A stretch of DNA of 64,000 bases from Burkholderiaceae bacterium (GCA_023954045.1 JAMLIR010000015.1:29567-93566), one strand, 5' to 3'. Numbered from the stretch's first letter, positions 9,482 through 21,413 are shown. Notes: generated by a model from the letters alone, not told the origin. Translations and numbers: made by a program.

Positions 9482-10643
9482 GCGCCGGCTCGACGAAGCC
9501 GGCCAGCCAGCGGTCGTCGCGATCGACGAGCGCGACGCAACCTCCCGTACCGGCCACGAAGCGCAGCGGCAACGACGGCGCGCGCACTCGCGCGAGCGGC
9601 GCGCCGAATCTGCCGCCAGCGACGTCGGCCGTCGCGACCGCGACGCCCCCGGCCACCGAGTAGGCGACGAGCGCTCGTCCGGCGCTCGACGCCATCGCCA
9701 GGATCTCGCCCGGCGCGGCCACGCGTCCGGTCACCTTCCAGGTTCCGCTCTCCAGCCGCTCGGCCTCCGCGGCGCCCGACGGCGCAAGCAGCCAGCCGCG
9801 GCGCGCGCCGTCGCGCCAGGCGGCGACCCGGCCGGGTTGCGGCGCGGCGGAGAGGGCGGGGCGCTCGATCTCGCGCCGCACGTCCAGGTGCACGACGCCG
9901 AGCGCCCCGCTCGCGTCGATCCGCGCGAGCTCGTACGGGACGGGGCCGTCGAGCAGGGCGCGCGTCGGGTTCGGCAGCGTGAAGCGCCGCGGCGTCAGGC
10001 GACCCGGCAGCGGCACTGCCTCGTTGGAGCGGTAGTCGTGCACCAGGCCCTGCAGCACCGGCGGCGCGTCGCGGTCGTAGGCGATCTCCCAGGCTTCGTC
10101 GAGGTCGGCGAAGGCCACCGCGAAGCGGCGCCGGTCCGGGAGGTCGCGGATCGCGCTGACCGTGAACGGCTCGGGAAGCCGATAGCGCTGCAGCGTCGCC
10201 AGCGTCGCCGGGTCGTGCGCCGACAGTGCTCCGGGGCCGTGGCCGCCCGCCAGCACGATCGCGTCGGCACCGTCTGCGGCCGCGATCGCGTCCGCCTCGA
10301 AGTCGAGCGTCACGCGGGCCTGCTCGGCAAGAGCCGGCACCCCGAAGCGCACCAGCTCGCGGGCGCGGGTCGCCGCGTAGACCGCGCCGCCGCCGCTCGC
10401 GACGACCGGCTGCGCTGCGAGGCCCGCCGGCACTGCGGCCTCGGCCAGCGCGCGCCCGGTCGCGCAGTCGAGCAGCGCGATCCGCGTGGCGCCGGTCGAG
10501 CCGAGCGCCAGCAGCGTGCCCGAGCCTGCCGGCGCGTCGGCCAGCGCGCCGCGGCCGAAGAAGACCAGCGCGAGCGCGAGCAACGAGCGAAAAGAAAAAG
10601 GGCGGCTCGTCGAGCCGCCCTTCGCAGCAGGCCTCGCGGCCAC
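9474..10643 (-). CDS. Predicted secreted NirF-like (cytochrome d1-type) beta-propeller protein
   Basis: A 389-aa protein with a likely export signal (SLLALALVFFGRGALADA) followed by repeated blade-like segments such as LLALGSTGATRIALLDCATG and LARIDASGALGVVHLD. Parts of the middle (DRRRFAVAFADLDEAWEIAYD, VPLPGRLTPRRFTLP) recall NirF, the d1-haem maturation protein built on the NirS propeller, but the match is distant and made by eye. It is the third gene behind nirS and the c551-type cytochrome on the same strand, which supports a role in d1 haem or nitrite reduction. The first 17 codons run through a strong terminator hairpin, so the true start may be an internal TTG near 10585 or the gene may be expressed by readthrough. 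Its 3' end overlaps the end of the dnr-like gene. Confidence 0.6.
   Translation of the reverse strand: MAARPAAKGGSTSRPFSFRSLLALALVFFGRGALADAPAGSGTLLALGSTGATRIALLDCATGRALAEAAVPAGLAAQPVVASGGGAVYAATRARELVRFGVPALAEQARVTLDFEADAIAAADGADAIVLAGGHGPGALSAHDPATLATLQRYRLPEPFTVSAIRDLPDRRRFAVAFADLDEAWEIAYDRDAPPVLQGLVHDYRSNEAVPLPGRLTPRRFTLPNPTRALLDGPVPYELARIDASGALGVVHLDVRREIERPALSAAPQPGRVAAWRDGARRGWLLAPSGAAEAERLESGTWKVTGRVAAPGEILAMASSAGRALVAYSVAGGVAVATADVAGGRFGAPLARVRAPSLPLRFVAGTGGCVALVDRDDRWLAGFVEPALR
10590..10622 (-). terminator. Rho-independent terminator after the c551-type cytochrome
   Basis: On the minus strand, a nearly perfect inverted repeat GGGCGGCTCG / CGAGCCGCCC (10600-10620) is followed by TTTTTCTTTT (10599-10590). 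It begins 27 bp after the cytochrome stop codon. It also lies inside the 5' end of the next open frame, where it encodes part of KGGSTSRPFSF. Confidence 0.88.
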
Positions 10644-10647
10644 CGGC

Positions 10648-10968
10648 TTACTTCGCTCCGGCGAGGATCCAGTCGACCAGCGCCTTGACGTCAGCGTCGG
10701 GAACGTTGGCGTTCGGCGGCATCGGGACCGGGCCCCAGACGCCCGACCCGCCCTTCTTCACCTTCTCGACGAGCTTGGCGGCCGCCGACGCGTCGCCCTT
10801 GTACTTGGCGGCGACGTCCTTGTACGCCGGGCCGACCAGCTTCTTGTCGACCGAGTGACAGGCGGTGCAGTTGTACTTCTTCGCCATTTCCACGGCGGCC
10901 GTGGCCGGCACCGCCACGCCGGCCGCAGCGGCGGCCAGCGCGAGGCGAATCATCAGGGATCGGGTCAT
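10648..10968 (-). CDS. nirM: Class I cytochrome c (c551/c8 type), electron donor to NirS
   Basis: A 106-aa periplasmic monohaem cytochrome. After a signal peptide (SLMIRLALAAAAAGVAVPATA) the haem site C34-T-A-C37-H38 appears. GPAYKDVAAKYKGD is typical of c551, and M83 in VPMPPNANVPDADV is the likely distal ligand. It sits 16 bp behind nirS on the same strand and is followed by a terminator, so the pair forms a compact unit. In known systems such a cytochrome delivers electrons to cytochrome cd1. The symbol is by position and type; the strict orthologue is not proven. Confidence 0.9.
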   Translation of the reverse strand: MTRSLMIRLALAAAAAGVAVPATAAVEMAKKYNCTACHSVDKKLVGPAYKDVAAKYKGDASAAAKLVEKVKKGGSGVWGPVPMPPNANVPDADVKALVDWILAGAK

Positions 10969-10984
10969 CGTCAGGTCCTCCGGG

Positions 10985-12800
<1,816 letters not shown>

Positions 12801-12801
12801 G

Positions 12802-12816
12802 TGTTGCGCTGCAACA
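12802..12816. promoter_or_regulatory. Palindrome beside the FNR box
   Basis: TGTTGCGCTGCAACA is a perfect 6-3-6 inverted repeat one base downstream of the FNR-type box. It may be a second operator in the same divergent promoter region; no protein can be assigned to it from sequence. Confidence 0.5.
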
Positions 12817-12857
12817 CCGCCATAAAGTCCGAGACTGTCGACATCGACGCCACGAAC

Positions 12858-15275
12858 ATGATCAGGATCAAGATCGGAGCCCCCTTGCACCCTCCCTCGA
12901 ACGTACCCATCGACGCCTGCGCCCGAGTGTCCGCGCGTCCGGCATCCGCGATCTCGACCGCGCCCGGGCGCCTCGCGATCGCCGCCGCGGTGTCGGCTGC
13001 CTGCGTGGCCTTGCCGTCGAATGCGCACGCGCAGCAATCGGCGCCGGCGCAGCTCGCCCAGGCGATCCCTCCGGCCGAGGCAGCCCAGCCCCCTGCGCAG
13101 GCAGGCGAGCGCCCGGCCGGACTCGAAGCGGTGGTCGTCACCGCCACCCGCTCGCCGTCGACAGCGAGCGGCGTGCCGGCCAGCGTCTCCGTCGTGGGCG
13201 CGTCCGGGATCGAGCAGCGCAACGTTGCGCGCTTCGGCGACGCGGTGGTCGAGGTGCCCGGCCTCTACGTGCGCGGCGCCGCCATGGGAACGACGTTCCC
13301 CGGGTCGGGCCAGGCGGTGCTGTCGCTGCGTGGCATTCCGCGCACGCCGCGCACGCTGGTGATGATCGACGGGCTGCCGATCAACAACGCGCTGTCCGGC
13401 GGCGTCAACGTGGCCGGGATCGCGCTCGAGAACGTCGAGCGCGTCGAGGTGGTGCGCGGACCGTTTTCGGCCCTCTGGGGCGGCAACGCGATGGGCGGGG
13501 TCGTCAACTTCATCACCGCCTCGCCCGACCAGCCGCTCGCAGAACTGCACGGCGGCGTCGGCAGCAACGGCCTGCGCGCCGGCGGCGGCGTGCTGCGCAA
13601 GCGCTTCGAGGGCGGACTCGGCGTGTCGATGTCGTTCGGCTACCGGGAGAGCAAGGGCGACGCCGATGCCGAGTACGTCGTCAAGACCCCGGGCGCGGGA
13701 GCGGCGACGATCCCGGTGTCCGGCGCGATCCCGACCCGAACGGTCGACGGCACCCCGGCCTGGTGGGTCGGGCTGAAGGGCGCGCGTCCGTGGTCGCAGA
13801 GCAACGCGCAGGCCACGTTCGACTGGAAGCTGGGCGACGCGACGCGGATGACGGCCGGATTCGGCTGGGGCGAATACAAGGTCGGGTACAGCGCCCCGAC
13901 GAGCTTCCTGGTCGGGCCTTCGGGGGCGCCGGTGTTCGCCGGCAGCGTCGGCTTCCCGGCGATCGCACCGCAGCGGATCTCGCTGCTCGAGTCCGACTTC
14001 CTCACGCCGACCCCGGCGTTCGAGCGCGACCTGCGCATCTTCACGACGCTCGAGCATCGCTTTGCCGGCGGCTCGACGCTGAAAGTCAATTTCGGCCGAC
14101 TCGAGCACCGCTTCACCTTCGTGCAGGCCGGGCGGACTGCCCGGTACGAGTCGGGAGCAGGCACGCTGACCGAGCAGCCGAACGATCGCACCGACCTCGA
14201 CGTCTCGTGGCGCAATCCCGTCGGGAAGTCGACGGTGCTGACCACCGGCTTCGCGCTGAACCACTCGACTCTGGACCGCAGCACGTCGGCGCTGTCGTAC
14301 TGGCGCGACGCGGACACGGACACCGCGCTGACCGGCACGAGTACCGGGAAGTCGGACAGCGCCGCGCTGTTCGTGCAGAGCGAAACCTTCATCCTCGAGC
14401 GCGGCCGGCTGGTGCTCGGCGCGCGCTACGACCGCTTCACGACGTCGGGCTCGATCGTCGACACCTCGGGCGCGCAGGACTACCCGAGTCATTCGTTCGG
14501 GCGCCTGAGCCCGAAGGCGGCGTTCGCGTGGCAGGCGTCGCCCGAGCTGACGCTGCGCACCTCGCTCGGCGCGGGGTTCCGCCCGCCGGCGCTGCTCGAC
14601 CTGTACTCGCGCTTTACGGTGCCGGGATCGGTCGCCGGAACGCTCGTGCTGTACGACGCGTCGCCGGACCTCGAGCCCGAGCGCGTGGTCTCGTTCGACG
14701 CGGGCGTCGACTACGCGACGGCCGGCGGGCTGCAGGCTTCGGTGACGGCTTTCGCGCAGGACCTGCGCGACCTGATCTACCGCCGCTCGATCACGCCGAC
14801 GCTGACGCGCGCCGAGAACACCGGCGAGGCGCGCGTGGACGGCATCGAGGCGAGCCTGCGCGCGCCCACCGGCGTGCGCGGCCTGCGCGCGATCGGATCG
14901 CTGACGCACAACTTCCGTTACGAGATCACCCGCAACGACGCGGTGCCCGCGACCGTCGGCAAGCAGCTGACCGACGTTCCCCGGACGATGTGGTCGCTCG
15001 GCGCCGAATACGCGTCGGGCCCGTGGACGGGGCTGCTGGTCTACCGTCACGTCAGCCACGTGTTCGGCTCGGGCGACGACCTGAACCAGAACACGACCCA
15101 GGGTGTCTTCGGGTCGTACGACAGCTACGGCGTCGCGAGCCTGAAGGTCGGCTACCGCTTCAATCGCCAGCTCGCCGCGAGCGTGTCGGTCGACAACCTG
15201 GCCAACCGCGAGTACTTCGTCTTCAACCGCCAGCCCGGGCGCACCGTCTACGGCGAACTGAGCTACCGGTTCTAG
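12858..15275 (+). CDS. TonB-dependent outer-membrane receptor
   Basis: About 805 aa. After a basic N-terminal stretch and a hydrophobic export segment (LAIAAAVSAACVALPSNAHA) comes a TonB box-like EAVVVTATR. The plug domain follows (VLSLRGIPRTPRTLVMIDGLPIN, VERVEVVRGPFSALWGGNAMGGVVNFIT), then a long beta-barrel ending in YGELSYRF with the terminal Phe typical of outer-membrane proteins. Substrate is unknown; the plug resembles siderophore/vitamin receptors. The start is uncertain: ATG at 12858 gives a long n-region and GTG at 12927 is possible. It is divergent from nirS across an FNR-type box, which suggests anaerobic expression and perhaps metal or tetrapyrrole uptake. Confidence 0.88.
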   Translation: MIRIKIGAPLHPPSNVPIDACARVSARPASAISTAPGRLAIAAAVSAACVALPSNAHAQQSAPAQLAQAIPPAEAAQPPAQAGERPAGLEAVVVTATRSPSTASGVPASVSVVGASGIEQRNVARFGDAVVEVPGLYVRGAAMGTTFPGSGQAVLSLRGIPRTPRTLVMIDGLPINNALSGGVNVAGIALENVERVEVVRGPFSALWGGNAMGGVVNFITASPDQPLAELHGGVGSNGLRAGGGVLRKRFEGGLGVSMSFGYRESKGDADAEYVVKTPGAGAATIPVSGAIPTRTVDGTPAWWVGLKGARPWSQSNAQATFDWKLGDATRMTAGFGWGEYKVGYSAPTSFLVGPSGAPVFAGSVGFPAIAPQRISLLESDFLTPTPAFERDLRIFTTLEHRFAGGSTLKVNFGRLEHRFTFVQAGRTARYESGAGTLTEQPNDRTDLDVSWRNPVGKSTVLTTGFALNHSTLDRSTSALSYWRDADTDTALTGTSTGKSDSAALFVQSETFILERGRLVLGARYDRFTTSGSIVDTSGAQDYPSHSFGRLSPKAAFAWQASPELTLRTSLGAGFRPPALLDLYSRFTVPGSVAGTLVLYDASPDLEPERVVSFDAGVDYATAGGLQASVTAFAQDLRDLIYRRSITPTLTRAENTGEARVDGIEASLRAPTGVRGLRAIGSLTHNFRYEITRNDAVPATVGKQLTDVPRTMWSLGAEYASGPWTGLLVYRHVSHVFGSGDDLNQNTTQGVFGSYDSYGVASLKVGYRFNRQLAASVSVDNLANREYFVFNRQPGRTVYGELSYRF

Positions 15276-15438
15276 CGCACGACGGCTGGCGCGCGACCCG
15301 CTGCGCCGGGCGTCCCGTCGCGCGCCGCTGGTCGCGCCGCGCCGCCCGTCCTCGGGCCGGCCTTGGGGTCGGCGCGTCGATCACGTTATAGTCGGCCGCT
15401 CCGGTTTCAGCCGGCCGCGCGGCCGGCGCGCGCCCACG

Positions 15439-16068
15439 ATGCACGAATCGAGCCCAGCGAGCAGCACGCCGTGGTCGCCGTTGGCCGCCATCGCGGTGGC
15501 CATCGCGCTCGTCGCGGTCGCCTTGCTGGCCGGCCTGGCGCCGGCGCGGGCCGCCGAGGTCGAGGGCATCGGCATCGAAGACTCGGTGCAGGTCGGCGGC
15601 ACCCGGCTCGAGTTGAACGGCGCCGGCATGCGCAACGTCTACATCGTCAAGGCCTACGTGGCCGCGCTGTACGTGCCGTCGCGCTCGCAGGCGCCCGAGG
15701 TGCTGCTGGCGCAGAAGGGGCCGCGACGCGTGTCGCTCACGATGCTGGCGGACCTGTCGGCCGAGTGGTTCACGCAGCGCTTCCTGACGGCGCTGCGCGA
15801 GAACTGCCGCGACGCCGAGTTCGTGAAGCTCTCGCCGCGGCTCGACCGGCTCATCGAGACGATGCTCACGCTCGGGCAGACGCGCAAGGGCGAGCGCATC
15901 GACATCGACTTCGCCGGCGGGGCCACCAGCGTGAGCATCGACGGTCACGCGCTCGGGCCGGCGATTCCCGGTGACGACCTGTTCACGGCCATCCTGCGCA
16001 TCTTCGTCGGCGAGCGCCCGATCGACGCCGAGCTGAAGCAGGCGATGCTGGGTCGCGCGCAGCCGTGA
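15439..16068 (+). CDS. Secreted chalcone isomerase-like domain protein
   Basis: A 209-aa protein with an N-terminal hydrophobic signal (AAIAVAIALVAVALLAGLAPARA). A bacterial chalcone-isomerase-like domain follows: GTRLELNGAGMRNVYIVKAYVAALYVP, VSLTMLADLSAEWF and SIDGHALGPAIPGDDLFTAILRIFVGERPID. Bacterial members are periplasmic and of unknown function; true chalcone isomerase activity is not expected. The gene precedes xerD by 7 bp, so they are probably co-transcribed. A TATAGT hexamer at 15387-15392 is a possible -10. Confidence 0.85.
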   Translation: MHESSPASSTPWSPLAAIAVAIALVAVALLAGLAPARAAEVEGIGIEDSVQVGGTRLELNGAGMRNVYIVKAYVAALYVPSRSQAPEVLLAQKGPRRVSLTMLADLSAEWFTQRFLTALRENCRDAEFVKLSPRLDRLIETMLTLGQTRKGERIDIDFAGGATSVSIDGHALGPAIPGDDLFTAILRIFVGERPIDAELKQAMLGRAQP

Positions 16069-16075
16069 GTCCGCG

Positions 16076-16981
16076 ATGAGTGCCGCCCCGGCGCCCGGCA
16101 GTCGCTGGATCGAGGCGTTCGCCGACGCCGCCTGGCTCGAGGACGGCCTGTCGCGCAACACGCTCGCCGCCTACCGCCGCGACCTCGCGCTGCTCGAGGC
16201 CTGGCTCGCCGCCGAGCGCGGGCTCGCGCTGCACGAGGCCGGCGAAGCCGACCTGCACGGCTACATCGCGCATCGCCATCCCGGCTCGCGTCCGAGCAGC
16301 GCCAACCGGCGGCTGACGGTGTTCCGCCGGTTCTACCGTTACCTGGTTCGAGAGCGCGTGCGCGACGACGACCCGACGCTGCACATTCGCGCGGCGCGCC
16401 AGCCGCCGCGCTTCCCGAAGTCGCTGTCCGAGCGCCAGGTCGAGGCGCTGCTCGGCGCACCCGACGTCGCGACGCCGCTGGGGCTGCGCGACCGCACGAT
16501 GCTCGAGACGCTGTACGCGAGCGGGCTGCGCGTGTCCGAGCTGGTGTCGCTCGCCACCGTGCAGGTCGGGCTGAACGAGGGCGTCGTGCGCGTCGTCGGC
16601 AAGGGCGACAAGGAGCGGCTGGTGCCGCTGGGCGAGGAGGCGCGTGCGTGGATCGAGCGCTACCTGCGCGAGTCGCGGCCGGCGCTGCTCGGCGCACGCG
16701 CCGCCGACGCGCTGTTCGTCACGCAGCGCGGCGGCGCGATGACTCGGCAGATGTTCTGGACGCTGGTCAAGCGCTACGCGATCGTCGCTGGCATCACCGC
16801 ACCGCTATCGCCGCATACGCTGCGCCACGCGTTCGCCACTCACCTGCTGAACCACGGCGCCGACCTTCGCGTCGTGCAGATGCTGCTCGGCCACGCCGAC
16901 ATCTCGACCACGCAGATCTACACGCACGTCGCGCGCGAACGCCTGAAGACGCTGCACGCGCAGCATCACCCGCGCGGCTGA
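16076..16981 (+). CDS. xerD: Site-specific tyrosine recombinase XerD
   Basis: Resolves chromosome dimers at dif together with XerC. The 301-aa protein has the SAM-like N-terminal domain ([20 protein letters not shown]) and the catalytic residues R152 (SGLRVSEL), K176 (GKGDKER), H247-x-x-R250 ([14 protein letters not shown]), H273 ([16 protein letters not shown]) and nucleophile Y282. Spacing and flanking sequence are those of XerD rather than of phage integrases. No genomic-island signs surround it. The 3' end overlaps the convergent DsbA-NhaA gene by 16 bp. Confidence 0.95.
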   Translation: MSAAPAPGSRWIEAFADAAWLEDGLSRNTLAAYRRDLALLEAWLAAERGLALHEAGEADLHGYIAHRHPGSRPSSANRRLTVFRRFYRYLVRERVRDDDPTLHIRAARQPPRFPKSLSERQVEALLGAPDVATPLGLRDRTMLETLYASGLRVSELVSLATVQVGLNEGVVRVVGKGDKERLVPLGEEARAWIERYLRESRPALLGARAADALFVTQRGGAMTRQMFWTLVKRYAIVAGITAPLSPHTLRHAFATHLLNHGADLRVVQMLLGHADISTTQIYTHVARERLKTLHAQHHPRG

Positions 16982-18786
16982 AAGAGCAGCGCGACGCCGA
17001 CCGTCGCCGACAGCGCAGAGGCCGCGAACACGGCTATCTTCGCGGCGGCGAAGTCCGCGGCATCGGGGAACGCCTGGCCCGCGATGAACAACGACATCGT
17101 GAAGCCGATGCCGGCCAGCGCGCCGGCGCCCGCGAGCTGCCGCCACGTGTAGGCGGCGGGCTTCTCGGCGAGGCCGACTGCGACCGCGAGCGCCGCGCCC
17201 AGCAGCAGGCCGACGGGCTTGCCCACCAGCAGCCCGAGGCCGATCGCGAGCGCGAGCGGCACCCGCCCGTCGAGCGCGCTGGCCGCCAGCGGCACGCCGG
17301 CGTTGGCCAGCGCGAACAGCGGCAGCACGAAGTAGCTCGACCACGGTTCGATCGCGCGCAGCACCCGGTTGGCCGGCGATTCGAGGCGGTCGTGAATTGC
17401 GTCGAGCGCGCGCAGCGCCGGCTCCGACGGACCGTGGTGCAACACGTCGGGGCCGCGGCGCGACTCGGCGCCGAGGATCGCGTCGGCCTGCGCGCGCAGC
17501 GCGAGCAGGTTCGGCGGCGGGCGCGTCGGGACGAACATCGCCAGCAGCACGCCGGCCAGCGTCGCGTGCAGCCCGCCGGCGTGGACGAAGGCCCACAGGG
17601 CGACGCCGGCCAGCGCGTACGGCATCGCGCGGTACACGCCCCAGCGGTTGAGCAGCGCGAGCAGGCCGGTCGTCGCGGCGGCGGCGGCCAGCCACGCCCA
17701 CTGCAGCTCGCCCGAGTAGAACAGCGCGACGACGACGATCGCGCCGATGTCGTCGACGATTGCCGCGGCGGTGAGGAAGACGCGCAGCTCCACCGGCACG
17801 CGCGCGCCGAGCATCGCGATCAGCGCCACCGCGAACGCGGTGTCGGTCGCGGTCGGCACGCCCCATCCGTGTCCCCACGATCCCGATGGAATCGCGAGCA
17901 GGTACAGCGCTGCCGGCACCGCCATGCCACCGATCGCCGCCGCGATCGGCAGCGCCGCCGATCGCCGGGTCGCCAGGCGTCCGACGGTGAACTCGCGCTT
18001 GATCTCGAGGCCGACGACGAGGAAGAAGATCGTGAGCAGCGCGTCGTTCACCCAGTGCAGCAACGGCATCCGGAAGGCGGCGTCGCCGAAGGCGAGGCCC
18101 ACCGGCGTCTGCCAGAACGCCGCGAACGCCGCGCCGCCCGCGGAGTTCACCAGCGCGACGGCGAGCAGCGACATCGCGAGCAGCAGCAGGCCCGTCGACG
18201 GCGCCCAGCGCGCGAAGTCGACCGCCGCCGAATGCACGCGATGGCCGAGCGAGCCGAGCATCGCCTCGGCCAGCGTCGAGCGGTCCCAGGGCCCGTCGTA
18301 GCGGCGGCCGTTGATGAAGAAGGTGGGCGTCACCGAGACGCCGCTGCGGCGGGCGCTGTCGACGTCGGCGTCGACGCGTCTCGCCGCGCGCGCCAGCGTG
18401 CCGGGCCGTTCGTCCGGCGGCACGCGCGCGAAGACGACGTCGTCGGCGACCGCGCGCAGGTCGTCTTCGGTGAGCGAGTGCGATCGCGACATCAGCTCGA
18501 CGTGCGCGCGCCAGAAGGCGTCCTCGTCGGCGCTGCTCTCCGCCAGTTCGGCGGCGCGGCGCGCCAGTTCGCTGTCGGTGATCGGGCGCTGGCGGAATAC
18601 GTAGCGCAGCCGCTCGCCGAAGCGGTCGCGCAGCGCCGCGACTTCCTCGTTGGCGGCGCGGCAATACGGGCACGCGTAGCTGCCGTACTCGACGAGCGTG
18701 AGGTCGGCCGACGCGCCGCCGAGTACGTGGTCGCGGCTCGCGTCGACGGGGCGGTCGAGCCGGTTCGCGCCGGCCGGAGAGGTCAT
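16966..18786 (-). CDS. nhaA: DsbA-like thioredoxin fused to Na+/H+ antiporter NhaA
   Basis: A 606-aa two-part protein. Residues about 18-180 form a DsbA-type thioredoxin domain with C39-P-Y-C42 and a cis-Pro segment ([19 protein letters not shown]), without a signal peptide. Residues about 190-606 are a full NhaA with [26 protein letters not shown] (the sensor/transport Asp), [18 protein letters not shown] (the DD pair) and [12 protein letters not shown] (the membrane Lys). NhaA exports Na+ using the proton gradient. Both NhaA termini are cytoplasmic in E. coli, so the thioredoxin domain is predicted to face the cytosol, unlike ordinary DsbA. It lies 13 bp after the pirin gene on the same strand. 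Confidence 0.9.
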   Translation of the reverse strand: MTSPAGANRLDRPVDASRDHVLGGASADLTLVEYGSYACPYCRAANEEVAALRDRFGERLRYVFRQRPITDSELARRAAELAESSADEDAFWRAHVELMSRSHSLTEDDLRAVADDVVFARVPPDERPGTLARAARRVDADVDSARRSGVSVTPTFFINGRRYDGPWDRSTLAEAMLGSLGHRVHSAAVDFARWAPSTGLLLLAMSLLAVALVNSAGGAAFAAFWQTPVGLAFGDAAFRMPLLHWVNDALLTIFFLVVGLEIKREFTVGRLATRRSAALPIAAAIGGMAVPAALYLLAIPSGSWGHGWGVPTATDTAFAVALIAMLGARVPVELRVFLTAAAIVDDIGAIVVVALFYSGELQWAWLAAAAATTGLLALLNRWGVYRAMPYALAGVALWAFVHAGGLHATLAGVLLAMFVPTRPPPNLLALRAQADAILGAESRRGPDVLHHGPSEPALRALDAIHDRLESPANRVLRAIEPWSSYFVLPLFALANAGVPLAASALDGRVPLALAIGLGLLVGKPVGLLLGAALAVAVGLAEKPAAYTWRQLAGAGALAGIGFTMSLFIAGQAFPDAADFAAAKIAVFAASALSATVGVALLFQPRG

Positions 18787-18799
18787 CCGGGCCGGCGCG

Positions 18800-19684
18800 T
18801 CACAGCGATTTCACCACCGCCGCCTCGAAGGTGCCGCGCCGGTAGTCGTCGAGCGTCTGCCGGATCTGGTCGGCCGTGTTCATCACGAACGGCCCGTACT
18901 GCGCGATCGGCTCGTTCAGCGGTCGCCCGGCGACGATCAGCACGCGCGCGTCGCCGATCGCCTCGACCTCGACCGATTCGCGGCCGTCGTTGGCCAGGAT
19001 CGCCATGTGGCGATCGGGCACTTCGGTGCCCGAGACCCGCGCGCTGCCGCGATAGGTGTAGGTGAACGCGTTGTGGCCCGCGGGCAGTGCCTGCGTGAAC
19101 CGCGCGCCGGCCGGCAGGTGCACGTCGAGGTACAGCGGCTCGGTCTCGGGACGCGAGACGGCGCCGGCGACGCCGTGGCTCTCGCCGGCGATCACCCGCA
19201 CGCGCACGCCGCCCGTCGCCTCGAATTCGGGAATCGCCGCCGGCGGGATGTCGCGATAGCTCGGCGCGACCATCTTGCTCGCGGCCGGCAGGTTCAGCCA
19301 GAGCTGGAATCCCTCCATCAGCCCCGCTTCCTGCTCCGGCAACTCGGAGTGGATCAATCCGCTGCCCGCAGTCATCCACTGCGCGCCGCCCGGGCCGAGC
19401 AGGCCCTCGTTGCCGGCGCTGTCGCGATGGCGCATGCGGCCGGCGATCATGTAGGTCACGGTCTCGAAGCCGCGGTGCGGATGGTCGGGAAACCCGCCGA
19501 TGTAGTCGTCGGGATTCTCGTTGCGGAACGCGTCGAGCATCAGGAACGGATCGAGCCGACGCTGCAGGACCTGCGTCAGCACGCGGGTCAGCCGCACGCC
19601 GGCGCCGTCCGAGGTCGCGACGCCGCGCACCAGTCGCTCGACCGCGCGCGAGGCGGTGCCGCTCTTCGATACGTCGTTCTTCAT
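18800..19684 (-). CDS. Pirin family bicupin protein
   Basis: A 294-aa bicupin with the pirin signature [39 protein letters not shown], supplying the metal-binding His residues, and [18 protein letters not shown]. The C-terminal cupin has [15 protein letters not shown] and ends with [19 protein letters not shown]. Pirins are redox- or quercetinase-like proteins of mostly unknown substrate. The start at 19684 has AGGAG about 9 bp upstream; the frame extends further but without homology. It sits between azoR and the DsbA-NhaA gene, all on the minus strand, which suggests a stress-response group. Confidence 0.92.
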   Translation of the reverse strand: MKNDVSKSGTASRAVERLVRGVATSDGAGVRLTRVLTQVLQRRLDPFLMLDAFRNENPDDYIGGFPDHPHRGFETVTYMIAGRMRHRDSAGNEGLLGPGGAQWMTAGSGLIHSELPEQEAGLMEGFQLWLNLPAASKMVAPSYRDIPPAAIPEFEATGGVRVRVIAGESHGVAGAVSRPETEPLYLDVHLPAGARFTQALPAGHNAFTYTYRGSARVSGTEVPDRHMAILANDGRESVEVEAIGDARVLIVAGRPLNEPIAQYGPFVMNTADQIRQTLDDYRRGTFEAAVVKSL

Positions 19685-19778
19685 GGTCGTGAACTCCTGT
19701 GAACGCGGATCCTCGCGGGCATCCGCCATCGGACGCCGCCGGCCCTCGGGCACGCTGCCCGGGCGGCCGGCGCGTCGC

Positions 19779-20378
19779 TCAGGCGGCCAGCGCCTCGATC
19801 TGCGCGCGCGCTTCCTCGAACGCCTTCGCCGCCGACGCTTCGCCCATCGCCAGGCCCTCCGCGTAGACGAACTCGATGTCGGTCATGCCGAGGAAGCCCA
19901 GCACCGACTTCAGGTACGGCACCTGTGAGTCGGCCGGCGTGTTGCGGTACAGCCCGCCGCGCGCCAGCCCAACGTAGACCTTCTTGCCGGTGACCAGCCC
20001 CTGCGGCCCCTCGGCCGTATAGCGGAAGGTTACCCCGGCGCGGGCGATCGCATCGATCCAGGCCTTCAGCTGCACGGGCACGCCGAAGTTGTACATCGGC
20101 ACGCCGAGCACGATCGCGTCGGCCGACTGCAGCTGTGCGATCAGCGCGTCGTCGAGCGCGACGCGCGCCGCCTGCTCGGGACTGCGCTGGTCGGCGGGCG
20201 TGAACAGCGCTCCGAGCGCCGCTTCGTCGAGCACCGGGTGCGGCTCGCGCGCCAGGTCGCGCACCTCGACCACCGCGTCCGCGTGGGCGGACTTCAGCTT
20301 CGCGGTGATCGCGTCGGCGAGGCGGGTCGAGTTCGAGCCGTCGGCCCGGGCGCTGGCGTTGATCTGGAGGATCTTCAT
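19779..20378 (-). CDS. azoR: FMN-dependent NADH-azoreductase
   Basis: A 199-aa flavodoxin-fold quinone/azo reductase. [22 protein letters not shown] supplies the phosphate-binding loop for [31 protein letters not shown] and ARGGLY are typical AzoR motifs. It reduces quinones and azo dyes by two electrons using NADH. A Shine-Dalgarno AGGAG lies 7 bp before the ATG; the longer open frame upstream crosses the divergent LysR gene and is not real. The adjacent divergent LysR regulator probably controls it. Confidence 0.93.
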   Translation of the reverse strand: MKILQINASARADGSNSTRLADAITAKLKSAHADAVVEVRDLAREPHPVLDEAALGALFTPADQRSPEQAARVALDDALIAQLQSADAIVLGVPMYNFGVPVQLKAWIDAIARAGVTFRYTAEGPQGLVTGKKVYVGLARGGLYRNTPADSQVPYLKSVLGFLGMTDIEFVYAEGLAMGEASAAKAFEEARAQIEALAA

Positions 20379-20492
20379 GGCGGGTCTCCTGTGGAGGTGA
20401 ATCGGATGACCCCACTGTATTGATCTGAAAGTCGCAACAGAAGCCGTCGAAACGGATATCATCGATCCACAAATGGAACAATCCGGGCCACC

Positions 20493-21413
20493 ATGAACCT
20501 CGACGCCGATGACCTCGTCCTGTTCGCGCGCGTCGCGGAGGCGGGCAGCTTCTCGCGGGCGTCGGAGCGCTGCGGATTGCCCAAGGCGACCGTGTCGCGG
20601 CGCATCGGCGCGCTGGAGGCCAAGCTGGGCGAGCGGCTGATGACGCGCACCACGCGCCAGCTCGCGATCACCGAGTTCGGCGAGCGCATCCTCGAGCACG
20701 CGCGACGGCTGCTGGAGGAGACCGAAGCCGCCAGTGCGCTGGCGCAGCACCGGCAGGCGACGCCGCAGGGCACGCTGCGCGTCTCGCTTCCGCCAGGGTT
20801 CCTCGACGAGCTCGAGCTGGTGCCCTTCCTCCTCGAGTTCGCCGAGCGCCATCCCGACGTGCGCCTCGAGCTGGACATCTCGCCGCGCCGGGTCGACGTG
20901 ATCGCGGAGCGCTTCGACCTCGCGGTTCGCGTCGCGCCCCGGCTGCCGGACGACGCCACGCTGGTCGCCCGCCGGCTGATCGAGCTCGAGCAGGGACTGT
21001 TCGCGAGCCCGGCCTACCTGGCCCGCGCCGGCAGGCCGTCGTCGCCCGAACAGTTGCTGGCCGGCCACGCCGCCTTGCGGCTGGTCTCGAGCGATGGCGA
21101 GCCGCATCCCTGGCGACTCGCCCGCGGGGGCGAGCGATGGGAGGGCTTGCCCGACGGACCGATCGCGGCCAACTCGATCGGCCTGATGTCGACGCTGGCA
21201 AGGCACGGAATGGGCATCGCCGGCCTGTCCGCGCGCTACGCCGCTTCGCTGGTCGCGCGGGGCCTGCTCGAGCGCGTGTTGCCCGAGTGGTGCCTGCCGA
21301 CGATGACCGTGTGGTGCGTGACGCCGGGCAGGCGGCTGCTGCCGCGGCGCACGTCGGTGTTCGTGGCGATGCTCGAAGCGCAATTGCAGCGGCCGCTGCC
21401 AGCCCCGCGCTGA
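20493..21413 (+). CDS. LysR-family transcriptional regulator
   Basis: A 306-aa regulator with an N-terminal winged helix ([35 protein letters not shown], about residues 8-45) and a periplasmic-binding-protein-like effector domain from about residue 90. The effector part resembles the DsdC/AaeR-like branch that controls quinone or redox genes. It diverges from azoR over 114 bp, the usual LysR arrangement, and is 41 bp upstream of glutathione reductase on the same strand. The effector is unknown. Confidence 0.9.
   Translation: MNLDADDLVLFARVAEAGSFSRASERCGLPKATVSRRIGALEAKLGERLMTRTTRQLAITEFGERILEHARRLLEETEAASALAQHRQATPQGTLRVSLPPGFLDELELVPFLLEFAERHPDVRLELDISPRRVDVIAERFDLAVRVAPRLPDDATLVARRLIELEQGLFASPAYLARAGRPSSPEQLLAGHAALRLVSSDGEPHPWRLARGGERWEGLPDGPIAANSIGLMSTLARHGMGIAGLSARYAASLVARGLLERVLPEWCLPTMTVWCVTPGRRLLPRRTSVFVAMLEAQLQRPLPAPR

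Noticed and set aside
16076-16981. Phage or genomic island integrase
   Set aside because: The tyrosine recombinase has XerD-like length and catalytic spacing and sits among housekeeping genes without an attachment site.
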